Positions 9,234 to 17,215 of a stretch of DNA of 64,000 nt are shown here, in pieces. Source of the stretch: Rhodococcus koreensis (GTDB taxonomy: Bacteria > Actinomycetota > Actinomycetes > Mycobacteriales > Mycobacteriaceae). The stretch spans positions 6,076,001 through 6,140,000 of the forward strand of contig NZ_FNSV01000005.1 of NCBI RefSeq assembly GCF_900105905.1. Direction: 5' to 3'. Position 1 is the first letter of the stretch, and each line of letters opens with the position of its first letter. The translations under genes were made by a program, and so were the position numbers. The notes under the pieces were generated by a model. That model did no database searches. It worked only from the letters and a program-made list of their open reading frames with translations, and was not told the origin of the DNA.

Positions 9234-9273
9234 GTACTTGTTAACGTCCCGCGGTTAACAAGTACTCACGGGC
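9226..9273. terminator. Bidirectional hairpin between convergent genes (dispersed hairpin copy 1)
   Basis: A perfect 20-bp inverted repeat (arms 9226-9245 and 9254-9273, 8-nt loop) whose arms contain GTGAGTACTTGTTAAC. The stop codons of both convergent genes lie inside it: the helicase TGA at 9231-9233 and the paaI TAA at 9257-9255. No T-tract follows. This is the first of seven similar hairpins in the window. Confidence 0.8.
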
Positions 9274-9677
9274 CGGAGGCAACGGCTGTCGCCACGGAAC
9301 TCGGCGATGACGTCGTCGCCGCGCCGGACGGTGACGTCGTAGAGGCCGTTGCGCCCGAAGCGGGCCCGTTCCACCGCCTCGGCGACGAGGGTGTCGCCGA
9401 GGCGGGTGGCCGTGAGGAACCGGATGTCGGCGCGGGCGGCGACCGCGGCAGTGTCGTACCCGTTGCACGCCATCGCGAATGCGGTGTCGGCGAGGGTGAA
9501 CACGAAGCCGCCGTGGGTGATGCCGTGACCGTTGACCATGGTCTCACCCACGACCATCGACGCGACCGCGTGACCGGGGCTGAGCTCGAGGATCTGGATG
9601 CCGAGCGCGCGGGACGCGTTGTCTGCCTCGAACATCTCCCGCGCGATACGGCATTCCGCGGACGCGTCGACAGTCAT
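9255..9677 (-). CDS. paaI: PaaI-type acyl-CoA thioesterase (hot-dog fold)
   Basis: The chosen ATG at 9677, behind TAGGAGAACC, gives 140 residues, the normal PaaI length; the open frame upstream has no ribosome site. The hot-dog core shows GHAVASMVVGETMVNGHGITHGG, including the catalytic Asn/Gly-His-Gly segment, and FTLADTAFAMACN. PaaI hydrolyses hydroxyphenylacetyl-CoA and other stalled intermediates, releasing CoA during phenylacetate degradation. It is the last gene of the leftward paaZ operon, 7 nt after the EthD-like gene. The last residues (PVSTC) are encoded by the terminator hairpin. Confidence 0.9.
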   Translation of the reverse strand: MTVDASAECRIAREMFEADNASRALGIQILELSPGHAVASMVVGETMVNGHGITHGGFVFTLADTAFAMACNGYDTAAVAARADIRFLTATRLGDTLVAEAVERARFGRNGLYDVTVRRGDDVIAEFRGDSRCLRPVSTC

Positions 9678-9684
9678 GGTTCTC

Positions 9685-10002
9685 CTACTGGTTGTAGACG
9701 GATTCTTCTTCTTGGACGTACATGGTGACGCCACCGGTGGCGAAGTTGCGGACGTCCTTTCCCGCCTGCTTCATCTCCTCGGACTGCAACCCGGACTTCA
9801 TGGTCTCGGCGTCGGGGAAGACGAGGCTCGCGACGGCGTAGTACGGCGGCTTCCCACCGTCGAGGGCGCTGCACTTGCCCCACGTGAAGTCGGACAGGCC
9901 GGGGACCTTGCGTGCCAGCGGCATGTGGGTGTCGCGGTAGTAGGCGTCGAACGCGTCGGGGTCATCGGGCTGGCCGTAACAGACGGCGACCTTGAAGCTC
10001 AT
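9685..10002 (-). CDS. EthD-family ferredoxin-like protein in the paa operon
   Basis: 105 residues from the ATG at 10002, which overlaps the paaZ stop as ATGA and is preceded by AAAGGAG within paaZ. The sequence MSFKVAVCYGQPDDPDAFDA, YYRDTHMPLARKVPGL and PYYAVASLVFPDAETM is the classical EthD/dimeric alpha-beta-barrel pattern (YRDxHxPLxxxxPG). EthD proteins accompany oxygenases and ring-cleavage systems, but their chemistry is not settled. It is not part of the Escherichia coli paa set. The position between paaZ and paaI suggests it helps handle a reactive ring-opened or hydroxylated intermediate (inference). Confidence 0.85.
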   Translation of the reverse strand: MSFKVAVCYGQPDDPDAFDAYYRDTHMPLARKVPGLSDFTWGKCSALDGGKPPYYAVASLVFPDAETMKSGLQSEEMKQAGKDVRNFATGGVTMYVQEEESVYNQ

Positions 10003-12038
10003 GCATCTTCTCCTTTGGCGACGAGGGTGAGAACGTCGTACGTTGCGACGGGGTCGCCGTCCTGGTTGACGACGACTGCATCCCAACGGACTTCACCGTA
10101 GTCGGCGCTGCTGCGCGGGGTGATGAGCTTCGCGGTGAGGGTGACGGTGAGGCTGTCGTCGGCCTTGACTGGGGTGAGGAACCGGAGGTTGTCGACGCCG
10201 AAGTTGGCGAGGACGGGACCGGGGTTGGGTTCGACGAACAGGCCGGCGGCGAGGGAGACCACCAGGTACCCGTGGGCGACGATGCCACCGAACAGCGGGT
10301 TGGCGGCGGCGGCCTCGGGGTCGGTGTGGGCGTAGAACGTGTCGCCGGTGAACTCGGCGAAGTGGTCGATGTCGGCGAGGGTGACCTGGCGGGGGCCGCC
10401 GACGATGGTGTCGCCGATCCGCAACTGCGCGAGGTTCTTCCGGAACGGGTGGACGCCGTCGTCGTTGCGCTGGGAGCCGGTGACCCATTTGTTCCCGACC
10501 GCGGTGAGGATGTCGGGGGTGGCCTGGACCGCGGTGCGTTGCATGTGGTGCAGGATGCCGCGGATGCCGCCGAGTTCCTCGCCGCCGCCGGCGCGTCCGG
10601 GTCCGCCGTGCACGAGGACGGGCAGCGGTGAGCCGTGGCCGGTGGATTCCTTGGCGTCGTCGCGGTTGAGGACGAGGACGCGGCCGTGGAACGGGGCGAG
10701 GCCCAGGACGATGTCGCGGGCGAGTGCGGAGTCGCGGGTGACGAGGGAGGCGACGAGGCTGCCCTTGCCGCGGGCGGCGAGTGCGATGACCTCGTCGGTG
10801 CTGTCGTATCCGATGACGGTGCTGACGGGACCGAACGCCTCGATGTCGTGGGGTTCGGTGGCGTCCTTGTCGTCGGAGCGCAGCAGGATCGGCGGCAGGA
10901 ACGCGCCGGTCGCCTTGTCCGCGCCGACGACGTCGAAGTTGTCCGGGTCGCCGACGACGATCTGCGCCGACTTGGTGAGTCCGCGAAGCGACTTCAGGAC
11001 CTCGTCGCGCTGTTCGATGCTGGCGAGGGCACCCATCGTGACGCCTTCGGCGTCGGGGGCGCCGACGACCACGCGGGACAGCCGGGCCTGGGCGGCGGCA
11101 ATGACGTCGTCCATCAGCGCGGACGGCACGAGGGCGCGCCGGATGGCGGTGCACTTCTGGCCGGCCTTCACCGTCATCTCGGTGACGAGTTGCTTGACGT
11201 AGAGGTCGAATTCTTCGCTGCCCGGTTCGACGTCGGAGCCGAGGATGGAGGCGTTGAGCGAGTCGGCCTCGGCGTTGAAGTGGACGCCCTCACCGACGAC
11301 GTTCGGGTGCGCCCGCAGGGTTGCCGCGGTGTCGGCGGAGCCGGTGAACGCGACGGAGTCCTGCCCGCCGAGGTGGTCGAGCAGCCCGCGGGCGCTCCCC
11401 GACAGCAGCTGGACCGAGCCCTCGGGCAGCAGCCCGGATTCGATGATGCGACGGAACACCAGTTCGGTGAGGTACGCCGACTGGCTCGCGGGCTTCACGA
11501 TCGACGGGACGCCGGCGATGAACGCGGGGGCGAGCTTCTCGAGGAAACCCCACACCGGGAAGTTGAACGCGTTGATCTGGACGGCGACGCCGCGGCGGGA
11601 CGTGTAGACGTGCTGGCCGAGGAACGTGCCCTTCTTGCCGAGCTGTTCGAACGCTCCGTCGAGGTAGACGGTGTCGTTGGGGAGTTCGCGGCGGGCCTTG
11701 CTCGCGTAACTGAGGAGGGTGCCGAAGCCGCCGTCGATGTCGACGCCGGAGTCGCGTTTGGTGGCGCCGGTCGAGGTGGACAGGGCGTAGAACTCGTCCT
11801 TGCCCGCCATGAGGGTCAGGGCGAGCGCCTTGAGGGCGGCGGCGCGCTCGTGGAAGGTCAGCTTCGCCAGGGCCGGTCCGCCGACCTCGCGGGCGTAGGT
11901 CACCATCTCGCCGAGGTCGAGACCGGTCGCGGAGATGCGCGCCACCTCGGAGCCGTCGACCGCACTCAGCAGCGGGGTTCCCTCGTCCGGCGCGGTGTAC
12001 CAGCGTCCGGCGGCGTAGCTTTCCAGTAACTTGCTCAC
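9999..12038 (-). CDS. paaZ: PaaZ: oxepin-CoA hydrolase / 3-oxo-5,6-dehydrosuberyl-CoA semialdehyde dehydrogenase
   Basis: 679 residues with two domains, the full PaaZ architecture. Residues 1-520 are an aldehyde dehydrogenase with INAFNFPVWG, VGEGVHFNAEADSLN (general base E257) and KAGQKCTAIRR (nucleophile C296), matching the E. coli positions within one residue. Residues about 535-679 form an (R)-enoyl-CoA-hydratase (MaoC) domain with FAEFTGDTFYAHTD and FGGIVAHGYLV. It opens the oxepin-CoA ring and oxidises the resulting aldehyde in the aerobic phenylacetate pathway. The start is GTG at 12038 with a TGGAG site. A PaaR-like operator core (12053-12066) abuts its ribosome site. Confidence 0.95.
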   Translation of the reverse strand: MSKLLESYAAGRWYTAPDEGTPLLSAVDGSEVARISATGLDLGEMVTYAREVGGPALAKLTFHERAAALKALALTLMAGKDEFYALSTSTGATKRDSGVDIDGGFGTLLSYASKARRELPNDTVYLDGAFEQLGKKGTFLGQHVYTSRRGVAVQINAFNFPVWGFLEKLAPAFIAGVPSIVKPASQSAYLTELVFRRIIESGLLPEGSVQLLSGSARGLLDHLGGQDSVAFTGSADTAATLRAHPNVVGEGVHFNAEADSLNASILGSDVEPGSEEFDLYVKQLVTEMTVKAGQKCTAIRRALVPSALMDDVIAAAQARLSRVVVGAPDAEGVTMGALASIEQRDEVLKSLRGLTKSAQIVVGDPDNFDVVGADKATGAFLPPILLRSDDKDATEPHDIEAFGPVSTVIGYDSTDEVIALAARGKGSLVASLVTRDSALARDIVLGLAPFHGRVLVLNRDDAKESTGHGSPLPVLVHGGPGRAGGGEELGGIRGILHHMQRTAVQATPDILTAVGNKWVTGSQRNDDGVHPFRKNLAQLRIGDTIVGGPRQVTLADIDHFAEFTGDTFYAHTDPEAAAANPLFGGIVAHGYLVVSLAAGLFVEPNPGPVLANFGVDNLRFLTPVKADDSLTVTLTAKLITPRSSADYGEVRWDAVVVNQDGDPVATYDVLTLVAKGEDA

Positions 12039-12052
12039 GACAACTCCATTTC

Positions 12053-12066
12053 ACCGTACGTTCGGT
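12053..12066. promoter_or_regulatory. PaaR-like operator 1
   Basis: ACCGTACGTTCGGT, followed by CGGTT. The halves ACCG and CGGT with central CG fit the PaaR-type core. It lies just upstream of the paaZ ribosome-binding site on the minus strand, where bound repressor would block paaZ transcription. Confidence 0.6.
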
Positions 12067-12148
12067 CGGTTAACAGAATCGTCGCTCTACCCGCTGGTTG
12101 TCAAGGGAGGATGTGAAGTTTCCCATCGCGACCTGCCCTTGCGTACCG

Positions 12149-12162
12149 ACCGAAGATTCGGT
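12149..12162. promoter_or_regulatory. PaaR-like operator 2
   Basis: ACCGAAGATTCGGT, preceded by an extra ACCG (ACCGACCGAAGATTCGGT). It is 36 nt upstream of the thiolase GTG and precedes an AT-rich GTTATTAATA stretch that could be a -10 region. Confidence 0.6.
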
Positions 12163-12197
12163 TATTAATAGACGGCACCCCCGTGAAGGAGAAGACT

Positions 12198-13418
12198 GTG
12201 GCCGAAGTGTTTCTGGTGGACGGAGCCCGTACCCCGCAGGGTCGGTACGGCGGAGCGCTCGCAGGAGTGCGCCCCGACGACCTTGCTGGTCTCGTCGTGG
12301 CCGAGGCAGCCCGCCGGGCCGGAATCCCGGGCGAGGCCGTCGACGAGGTGATCCTCGGCGCCGCCAACCAGGCCGGCGAGGACAACCGCGACGTCGCACG
12401 CATGGCCGTGCTGCTCGCGGGCCTGCCGGACAGCGTCCCCGGCTACACGGTGAACCGGCTGTGCGCGAGTGGTCTGACCGCCGTCGCGTCGGCTGCGCAC
12501 ACCATCCGTAGCGGCGAGGCCGACATCGTGATCGCCGGCGGCGTCGAGTCGATGACCCGCGCACCCTGGGTGATGGCCAAGCCCGGAACCCCGTGGGCAC
12601 GTCCGGGGGAGGTGGCCGACACCTCGCTCGGCTGGCGTTTCACCAACCCGCGGTTCACCGCCGCCGACCGCGACGTTCCTGCCGGCGCCGGACCGGACGT
12701 CCGCAAGGTGACGCTGTCGATGGGCGAGACCGCCGAGGAGGTCGCCGCGCTCGAGGGCATCACCCGCGCCGAGAGCGACGCGTTCGCGCTGCGCAGCCAG
12801 GAGCGGGCGATCGCCGCCGTCGACGCCGGCCGGTTCGACCGCGAGATCGTCCCGGTGCCGCTGCGCGACGGCGAACTGACCGCCGACGAGACCCCGCGCC
12901 GGGGCACCACGCTGGAGAAGCTGGGCAAGCTGAAACCGGTGTTCCGCACAGACGGCATCGTGACCGCCGGCTCGTCGTCCTCCCTCTCGGACGGTGCCGC
13001 GGCGCTCGTCGTCGCGAGCGAGGCCGCCGTCGAGCGGTACGGCCTGACCGTCCGCGGCCGCATCGTCACCAGCGCGAGCGCGGGCATCGCCCCCAACGTC
13101 ATGGGTCTCGGCCCGGTACCGGCTACCCGCAAGGCGCTGGCCCGCGCCAACTGGTCGATCTCCGACCTCGGCGCCGCCGAACTCAACGAGGCCTTCGCCG
13201 CGCAGTCGCTCGGCGTGATCCGGCAGCTGAAGCTGGATGAGTCGATCGTCAACGCCGACGGCGGCGCCATCGCGCTCGGTCACCCGCTGGGCTGCTCGGG
13301 TGCGCGGATCCTGCTGACGCTGCTCGGCCGGATGGAACGCGAAGGCGCCCGCCGCGGGCTGGCCACGCTGTGCGTGGGCGTCGGCCAGGGCGTCGCGATG
13401 CTGATCGAGGCGCCGTGA
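12198..13418 (+). CDS. paaJ: 3-oxoadipyl-CoA / 3-oxo-5,6-dehydrosuberyl-CoA thiolase
   Basis: The start is taken as GTG 12198 because GAAGGAGAA lies 5-12 nt upstream and the protein then begins MAEVFLVDGARTPQGRYGGA, the standard thiolase start; 406 residues. The nucleophilic Cys is C89 in NRLCASGLTA, AAELNEAFAAQ carries the conserved Asn-Glu, and GHPLGCSGARI near the C-terminus supplies the catalytic His and second Cys. It cleaves the C8 and C6 beta-keto CoA esters that end the phenylacetate pathway. It is the first gene of a four-gene operon whose next start overlaps its stop (GTGA). Confidence 0.92.
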   Translation: MAEVFLVDGARTPQGRYGGALAGVRPDDLAGLVVAEAARRAGIPGEAVDEVILGAANQAGEDNRDVARMAVLLAGLPDSVPGYTVNRLCASGLTAVASAAHTIRSGEADIVIAGGVESMTRAPWVMAKPGTPWARPGEVADTSLGWRFTNPRFTAADRDVPAGAGPDVRKVTLSMGETAEEVAALEGITRAESDAFALRSQERAIAAVDAGRFDREIVPVPLRDGELTADETPRRGTTLEKLGKLKPVFRTDGIVTAGSSSSLSDGAAALVVASEAAVERYGLTVRGRIVTSASAGIAPNVMGLGPVPATRKALARANWSISDLGAAELNEAFAAQSLGVIRQLKLDESIVNADGGAIALGHPLGCSGARILLTLLGRMEREGARRGLATLCVGVGQGVAMLIEAP

Positions 13419-14143
13419 ACACGCTGAAGGTCGAGGACCGCGACGACCGCATGGTCGTCACGCTGCACCGTCCGGCGCAGCGCAACGCGATCAATGCGGA
13501 GATGATCGCCGAACTGCACCAGGTGTGCGCGGTGCTGGAGGCGACGCCGAAGCCGCTGCTGCTGACCGGTGAGGGCGACCACTTCGCCGGTGGTGCCGAC
13601 ATCGCCGAACTGCGCGAACGCGGCCGCGACGAGGCGTTCGCCGGCATCAACCGCACGCTGTTCGACCGCATCGCGAAGTTGCCGATGCCCACCGTCGCCG
13701 CGGTCAGCGGATACGCGCTCGGCGGCGGCGCCGAACTGTCCTACGCCTGCGACATCCGCATCGCCACCGAGACCGCGGTCTTCGGGAACCCGGAGCCGGG
13801 GCTGGGCATCATGGCCGCGGCAGGCGCGAGTTACCGGCTGCCCGAACTGGTCGGCAAGTCCGTCGCCAAGCAGGTCCTGCTCGGCGGCCGGAACCTCGAC
13901 GCCGATGCGGCGCTGCGGCACGGACTCGTGATGGACGTCGTCGCACCCGGCGAGCACATCGACGCAGCGCACAAGGTCATCGACCGCATCACCCGTTCGG
14001 CGCCGCTGGCCCTGAAGCTGACCAAGATCATCGTCGACGCACCGGGCTCGCACCCGTTCGCCGACGACATCGCCCAGGCGGTGCTGTTCGAGAGCCGCGA
14101 CAAACACGACCGCATGACTGCCTTTCTGGAGAAGAAGAGATGA
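13415..14143 (+). CDS. paaF: Enoyl-CoA hydratase, PaaF-type
   Basis: 242 residues when started at GTG 13415, which overlaps the thiolase stop; an earlier in-frame start inside the thiolase has no ribosome site. Crotonase hallmarks are LHRPAQRNAINAEMI, HFAGGADIAELRE, YALGGGAELSYACDIRIATE and FGNPEPGLGIMAAAG. These fit hydration of 2,3-dehydroadipyl-CoA in the lower phenylacetate pathway. The next gene starts in its stop codon (ATGA), so the operon is tightly coupled. The paaF/paaG assignment relative to the second crotonase at 15033 rests on similarity of style and position only. Confidence 0.85.
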   Translation: MNTLKVEDRDDRMVVTLHRPAQRNAINAEMIAELHQVCAVLEATPKPLLLTGEGDHFAGGADIAELRERGRDEAFAGINRTLFDRIAKLPMPTVAAVSGYALGGGAELSYACDIRIATETAVFGNPEPGLGIMAAAGASYRLPELVGKSVAKQVLLGGRNLDADAALRHGLVMDVVAPGEHIDAAHKVIDRITRSAPLALKLTKIIVDAPGSHPFADDIAQAVLFESRDKHDRMTAFLEKKR

Positions 14144-14994
14144 CGAGCACAGCACCGAAGAACGTCGGAGTGGTCGGCGGCGGCCGGATGGGCGCGGGCA
14201 TCGCGCAGGTCTTCGCCACCCTCGGCTCCACCGTCACCATCGCCGAGAGCGGCGACCGGCAGGCGGCCCTGCAGCGGGTGTCCGACGGACTCGACCGAGC
14301 GCACGAGCGCGGCAAGCTCGGCGACGCCGACCCCGCGACGATCCTCGGACGGGTGTCCACGGTGAAGGCGCCCGACGCGCTCCCGCCCGCCCTTGATCTG
14401 GTGGTCGAGGCGGTGCCGGAACTGGTCGACCTCAAGCTCGGCGTGCTCGCACTGCTCGAGAAGACCGTCTCGCCGGCCACCGTGATCGCTACCAATACGA
14501 GCTCGATCTCCATCGCCGAACTCGGTGCCGCGCTGAACGATCCGGCCCGCCTGATCGGGATGCACTTCTTCAATCCGGTCCCGGCGTCGACGCTCGTGGA
14601 GATCGTGCGGGCCCCCGCCACCGACGCCGGTGTGGTCGAGAAGGTGCGCGAGTGGGTGTCCCTGCTCGGCAAGACCGAGGTGCTCGTTAACGATTCCCCG
14701 GGATTCGCGACCAGCCGGCTCGGGGTGTGCCTCGGGCTCGAGGCCATCCGGATGCTCGAGGAGGGCGTCGCCGACGCCGAGTCCATCGACCGGGCCATGG
14801 AGCTGGGATACCGGCATCCGATGGGGCCGCTGCGGTCCACCGACCTGGTCGGCCTCGACGTCCGGCTCGCGATCGCCGAGCACCTCGCGAAGGCCCTCGG
14901 TGAGCGGTTCGCCCCGCCCGCTCTGCTCCGCGAGAAGGTCGCGCGCGGCGAACTCGGCCGCAAGACCGGCCAAGGCTTCTACACCTGGTCCTGA
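14140..14994 (+). CDS. paaH: 3-hydroxyadipyl-CoA dehydrogenase
   Basis: 284 residues, the single-module length of 3-hydroxybutyryl-CoA-dehydrogenase-like enzymes. The Rossmann motif GVVGGGRMGAGIAQVFATLG is at the N-terminus, ATNTSSISI follows, and the catalytic region IGMHFFNPVPASTLVEIV contains the His paired with Glu. The C-terminal helical domain carries DSPGFATSRLG and RKTGQGFYTWS. It oxidises 3-hydroxyadipyl-CoA with NAD+. It starts in the paaF stop codon and precedes paaG by 38 nt. Confidence 0.92.
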   Translation: MTSTAPKNVGVVGGGRMGAGIAQVFATLGSTVTIAESGDRQAALQRVSDGLDRAHERGKLGDADPATILGRVSTVKAPDALPPALDLVVEAVPELVDLKLGVLALLEKTVSPATVIATNTSSISIAELGAALNDPARLIGMHFFNPVPASTLVEIVRAPATDAGVVEKVREWVSLLGKTEVLVNDSPGFATSRLGVCLGLEAIRMLEEGVADAESIDRAMELGYRHPMGPLRSTDLVGLDVRLAIAEHLAKALGERFAPPALLREKVARGELGRKTGQGFYTWS

Positions 14995-15032
14995 GAGGCC
15001 ACCCCACCACAACCAGCAGGAGGCGCATTCTC

Positions 15033-15824
15033 ATGAGCAGTAACGACGTGATCGGACTTTCCGTGGACGCGGGGCTGGCCACCATCACCCTGCGCCGGGC
15101 GGGCGCGTCCAACGCGCTCGACCGCGCGGTGAAGGAACAGTTGCTCGCCGCGGTCGAGAAGGTGGCCGGCGACGACAGCGTGCGCGCCCTGCTGCTGGCG
15201 GCGGAGGGGAAGAACTTCTGCGTCGGCCAGGACCTGGCCGAGCACGTGGCCGGCCTCGAGGCCGATCCCGCACACGCGATGGACACCGTCGCCGAGCACT
15301 ACAACCCGCTGCTCCGGGCCTTGGCCGGGGTCCGGGTGCCGGTGGTCGTCGCGATCAACGGGGCGTGCGTCGGGGCGGGTCTCGGCATCGCCCTCGCCGG
15401 GGACATCCGGATCGCGGGGGAGGGCGCCAAGTTCGCCACCGCGTTCACCGGGATCGCCCTGGCCGGGGACTCCGGCCTCAGTCACACGCTCGTGGAGGCG
15501 CTCGGGGCGAGCCGCGCGACGGGGCTGATGATGCTCGGCGACCGGTTCACGGCCGCGCAGGCGCTGGACTGGGGGCTGGTGCACCGGGTGGTGCCCGACG
15601 CCGAACTCGGGGACGCGGCCGCCGCGCTGGCGCGGCAGCTCGCCGACGGTCCCACCGCCGCGTATGCGCAGGTCAAGTCGCTGGTCTCGGCGGCGTCCGC
15701 GGGGCTGTCGGAGGCGCTCGAGCGGGAGCGTGAGGCCGCGGAGGCGCTCGGGCAGTCGAAGGACCACCGCAGTGCGGTCGACGCGTTCCTCGCGAAACGC
15801 ACGCCGATCTTCGAAGGACACTGA
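15033..15824 (+). CDS. paaG: Ring-1,2-epoxyphenylacetyl-CoA isomerase (crotonase), PaaG
   Basis: 263 residues, started at an ATG behind AGGAGGCG. Crotonase motifs include ITLRRAGASNALDRAVKEQL, GKNFCVGQDLAEHV (oxyanion-hole segment with the PaaG-style GQDL Asp), ACVGAGLGIALAGDIRIA and FTGIALAGDSGLSHTL. PaaG isomerises the epoxide made by PaaABCE to oxepin-CoA and later shifts double bonds. It is the last gene of the thiolase operon and is closed by a strong hairpin at 15834-15859. Confidence 0.9.
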   Translation: MSSNDVIGLSVDAGLATITLRRAGASNALDRAVKEQLLAAVEKVAGDDSVRALLLAAEGKNFCVGQDLAEHVAGLEADPAHAMDTVAEHYNPLLRALAGVRVPVVVAINGACVGAGLGIALAGDIRIAGEGAKFATAFTGIALAGDSGLSHTLVEALGASRATGLMMLGDRFTAAQALDWGLVHRVVPDAELGDAAAALARQLADGPTAAYAQVKSLVSAASAGLSEALEREREAAEALGQSKDHRSAVDAFLAKRTPIFEGH

Positions 15825-15833
15825 CGTAATTCG

Positions 15834-15859
15834 GCTCCCGCCCTTGTGTGGGCGGGAGC
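15834..15859. terminator. Hairpin terminator between paaG and paaA
   Basis: Perfect 10-bp inverted repeat, GCTCCCGCCC and GGGCGGGAGC, with a 6-nt loop (TTGTGT). It lies 10 nt after the paaG stop and 22 nt before the operator of the paaA operon, so the two rightward operons are separate units. Confidence 0.8.
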
Positions 15860-15880
15860 GGACATGCATACTTGATACCA

Positions 15881-15894
15881 ACCGATCATTCGGT
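15881..15894. promoter_or_regulatory. PaaR-like operator 3 in front of paaA
   Basis: ACCGATCATTCGGT, preceded by ACCA and followed by AATAGAGGTAGG. The core halves match operator 2. It lies 17 nt upstream of the paaA start, with CATACTTGATACC just before it as possible promoter DNA. Confidence 0.6.
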
Positions 15895-15910
15895 AATAGA
15901 GGTAGGACAT

Positions 15911-16864
15911 ATGACCACGTCACACGCTTCCGACGAGCTGCAAACGCTCTTCGATGACACCATCGCCGCCGACCAGAGGGTCGAGCCCCGGGACTGGATG
16001 CCCGACGGCTACCGCAAGACGCTGATCCGGCAGATCGCGCAGCACGCGCACTCGGAGATCATCGGCATGCAGCCGGAGGGCAACTGGCTCACCCGGGCGC
16101 CGTCGCTGCGTCGCAAGGCGATCCTCATGGCGAAGGTCCAGGACGAGGCCGGGCACGGCCTGTACCTGTACTCGGCCGCCGAGACGCTCGGAGCCGACCG
16201 CGCCGACCTCACCCAGAAGCTGATCGAGGGCAAGCAGAAGTACTCCTCGATCTTCAACTACCCGACGCTCACCTACGCCGACGTGGGAGTCATCGGCTGG
16301 CTGGTCGACGGCGCCGCGATCTGCAACCAGGTGCCGTTGTGCCGCAGCTCCTTCGGGCCGTACGCCCGCGCGATGATCCGGGTCTGCAAGGAGGAGTCGT
16401 TCCACCAGCGGCAGGGCTTCGAACTGCTGATGACGATGATGCGCGGCAGCGACGCCCAGCGGGAGATGGTGCAGGAGTCGGTGAACCGGTGGTGGTGGCC
16501 GGCGCTGATGATGTTCGGACCGCCGGACGACCAGTCGCCGAACTCCGAGCAGTCCATGAAGTGGCGCATCAAGCGGCACACCAACGACGAACTCCGTCAG
16601 CGGTTCGTCGACATGTCCATCCCGCAGGCCGAGGTCCTCGGCGTGACGTTCCCGGATCCGGACCTGAAGTGGAACGCCGAACGCGGCGCCCACGACTTCG
16701 GGGAGCCCGACTGGAGCGAATTCATGCAGGTGATCAAGGGCAACGGCGCCTCGAGCGTCGAGCGCGTCGCCAACCGGCGGGCAGCACACGAGAACGGGGC
16801 GTGGGTGCGGGAGGCCGCAACGGCCTTCGCCCGCCGCGAGAGCAACAAGGAGAACGCACGATGA
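15911..16864 (+). CDS. paaA: Phenylacetyl-CoA 1,2-epoxidase subunit A (catalytic di-iron)
   Basis: 317 residues. The start chosen is ATG 15911, behind GAGGTAGGACAT and downstream of the operator; the earlier in-frame start would overlap the operator and terminator. The two carboxylate-bridged di-iron helices are seen as KVQDEAGHGLYLYSAAETLG (DEAGH) and CKEESFHQRQGFEL (EESFH). The protein is the oxygen-activating alpha subunit of the multicomponent monooxygenase PaaABCE that converts phenylacetyl-CoA to the 1,2-epoxide. The paaB start overlaps its stop (ATGA). Confidence 0.96.
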   Translation: MTTSHASDELQTLFDDTIAADQRVEPRDWMPDGYRKTLIRQIAQHAHSEIIGMQPEGNWLTRAPSLRRKAILMAKVQDEAGHGLYLYSAAETLGADRADLTQKLIEGKQKYSSIFNYPTLTYADVGVIGWLVDGAAICNQVPLCRSSFGPYARAMIRVCKEESFHQRQGFELLMTMMRGSDAQREMVQESVNRWWWPALMMFGPPDDQSPNSEQSMKWRIKRHTNDELRQRFVDMSIPQAEVLGVTFPDPDLKWNAERGAHDFGEPDWSEFMQVIKGNGASSVERVANRRAAHENGAWVREAATAFARRESNKENAR

Positions 16865-17166
16865 GCACGGACGACACCGCGGTGCGCGCGGACTGGCCCC
16901 TGTACGAGGTGTTCCTGCGGGGCAAGCGCGGACTCAACCACGTCCACGTCGGATCCCTGCACGCCGCCGACGACGAGATGGCCGTCCGCCACGCGCGGGA
17001 CGTGTACACCCGGCGCAACGAGGGTGTGAGCATCTGGGTGGTGCGGTCCAGTTCGATCGTGGCGTCCAGCCCGTCGGAGAAGGACCCGTACTTCGCGCCC
17101 AGCGGCGACAAGGTGTACCGGCACCCCACGTTCTACGAGATCCCCGACAACGTTCCCCACATGTGA
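16861..17166 (+). CDS. paaB: Phenylacetyl-CoA epoxidase subunit B
   Basis: 101 residues, the usual PaaB size. It contains WPLYEVFLRGKRGLNHVHVG and MAVRHARDVYTRRNEGVSIW, signatures of this small structural subunit that bridges PaaA-PaaC heterodimers. The start ATG overlaps the paaA stop. Confidence 0.95.
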   Translation: MSTDDTAVRADWPLYEVFLRGKRGLNHVHVGSLHAADDEMAVRHARDVYTRRNEGVSIWVVRSSSIVASSPSEKDPYFAPSGDKVYRHPTFYEIPDNVPHM

Positions 17167-17215
17167 TCCGGCCCAGACCGTTTCGCAGGCCGACGAGAAT
17201 TCCGAGGATGTACCG

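Larger units (their letters stand above)
12039..12197. promoter_or_regulatory. Divergent paaZ/thiolase promoter region
   Basis: 159 nt between two divergent paa operons. It contains two near-palindromic sites with outer ACCG...CGGT: ACCGTACGTTCGGT at 12053-12066 and ACCGAAGATTCGGT at 12149-12162. The first fits the ACCGnnCGnnCGGT core that I recall for the corynebacterial TetR repressor PaaR; the second keeps the outer halves only. Confidence 0.7.
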
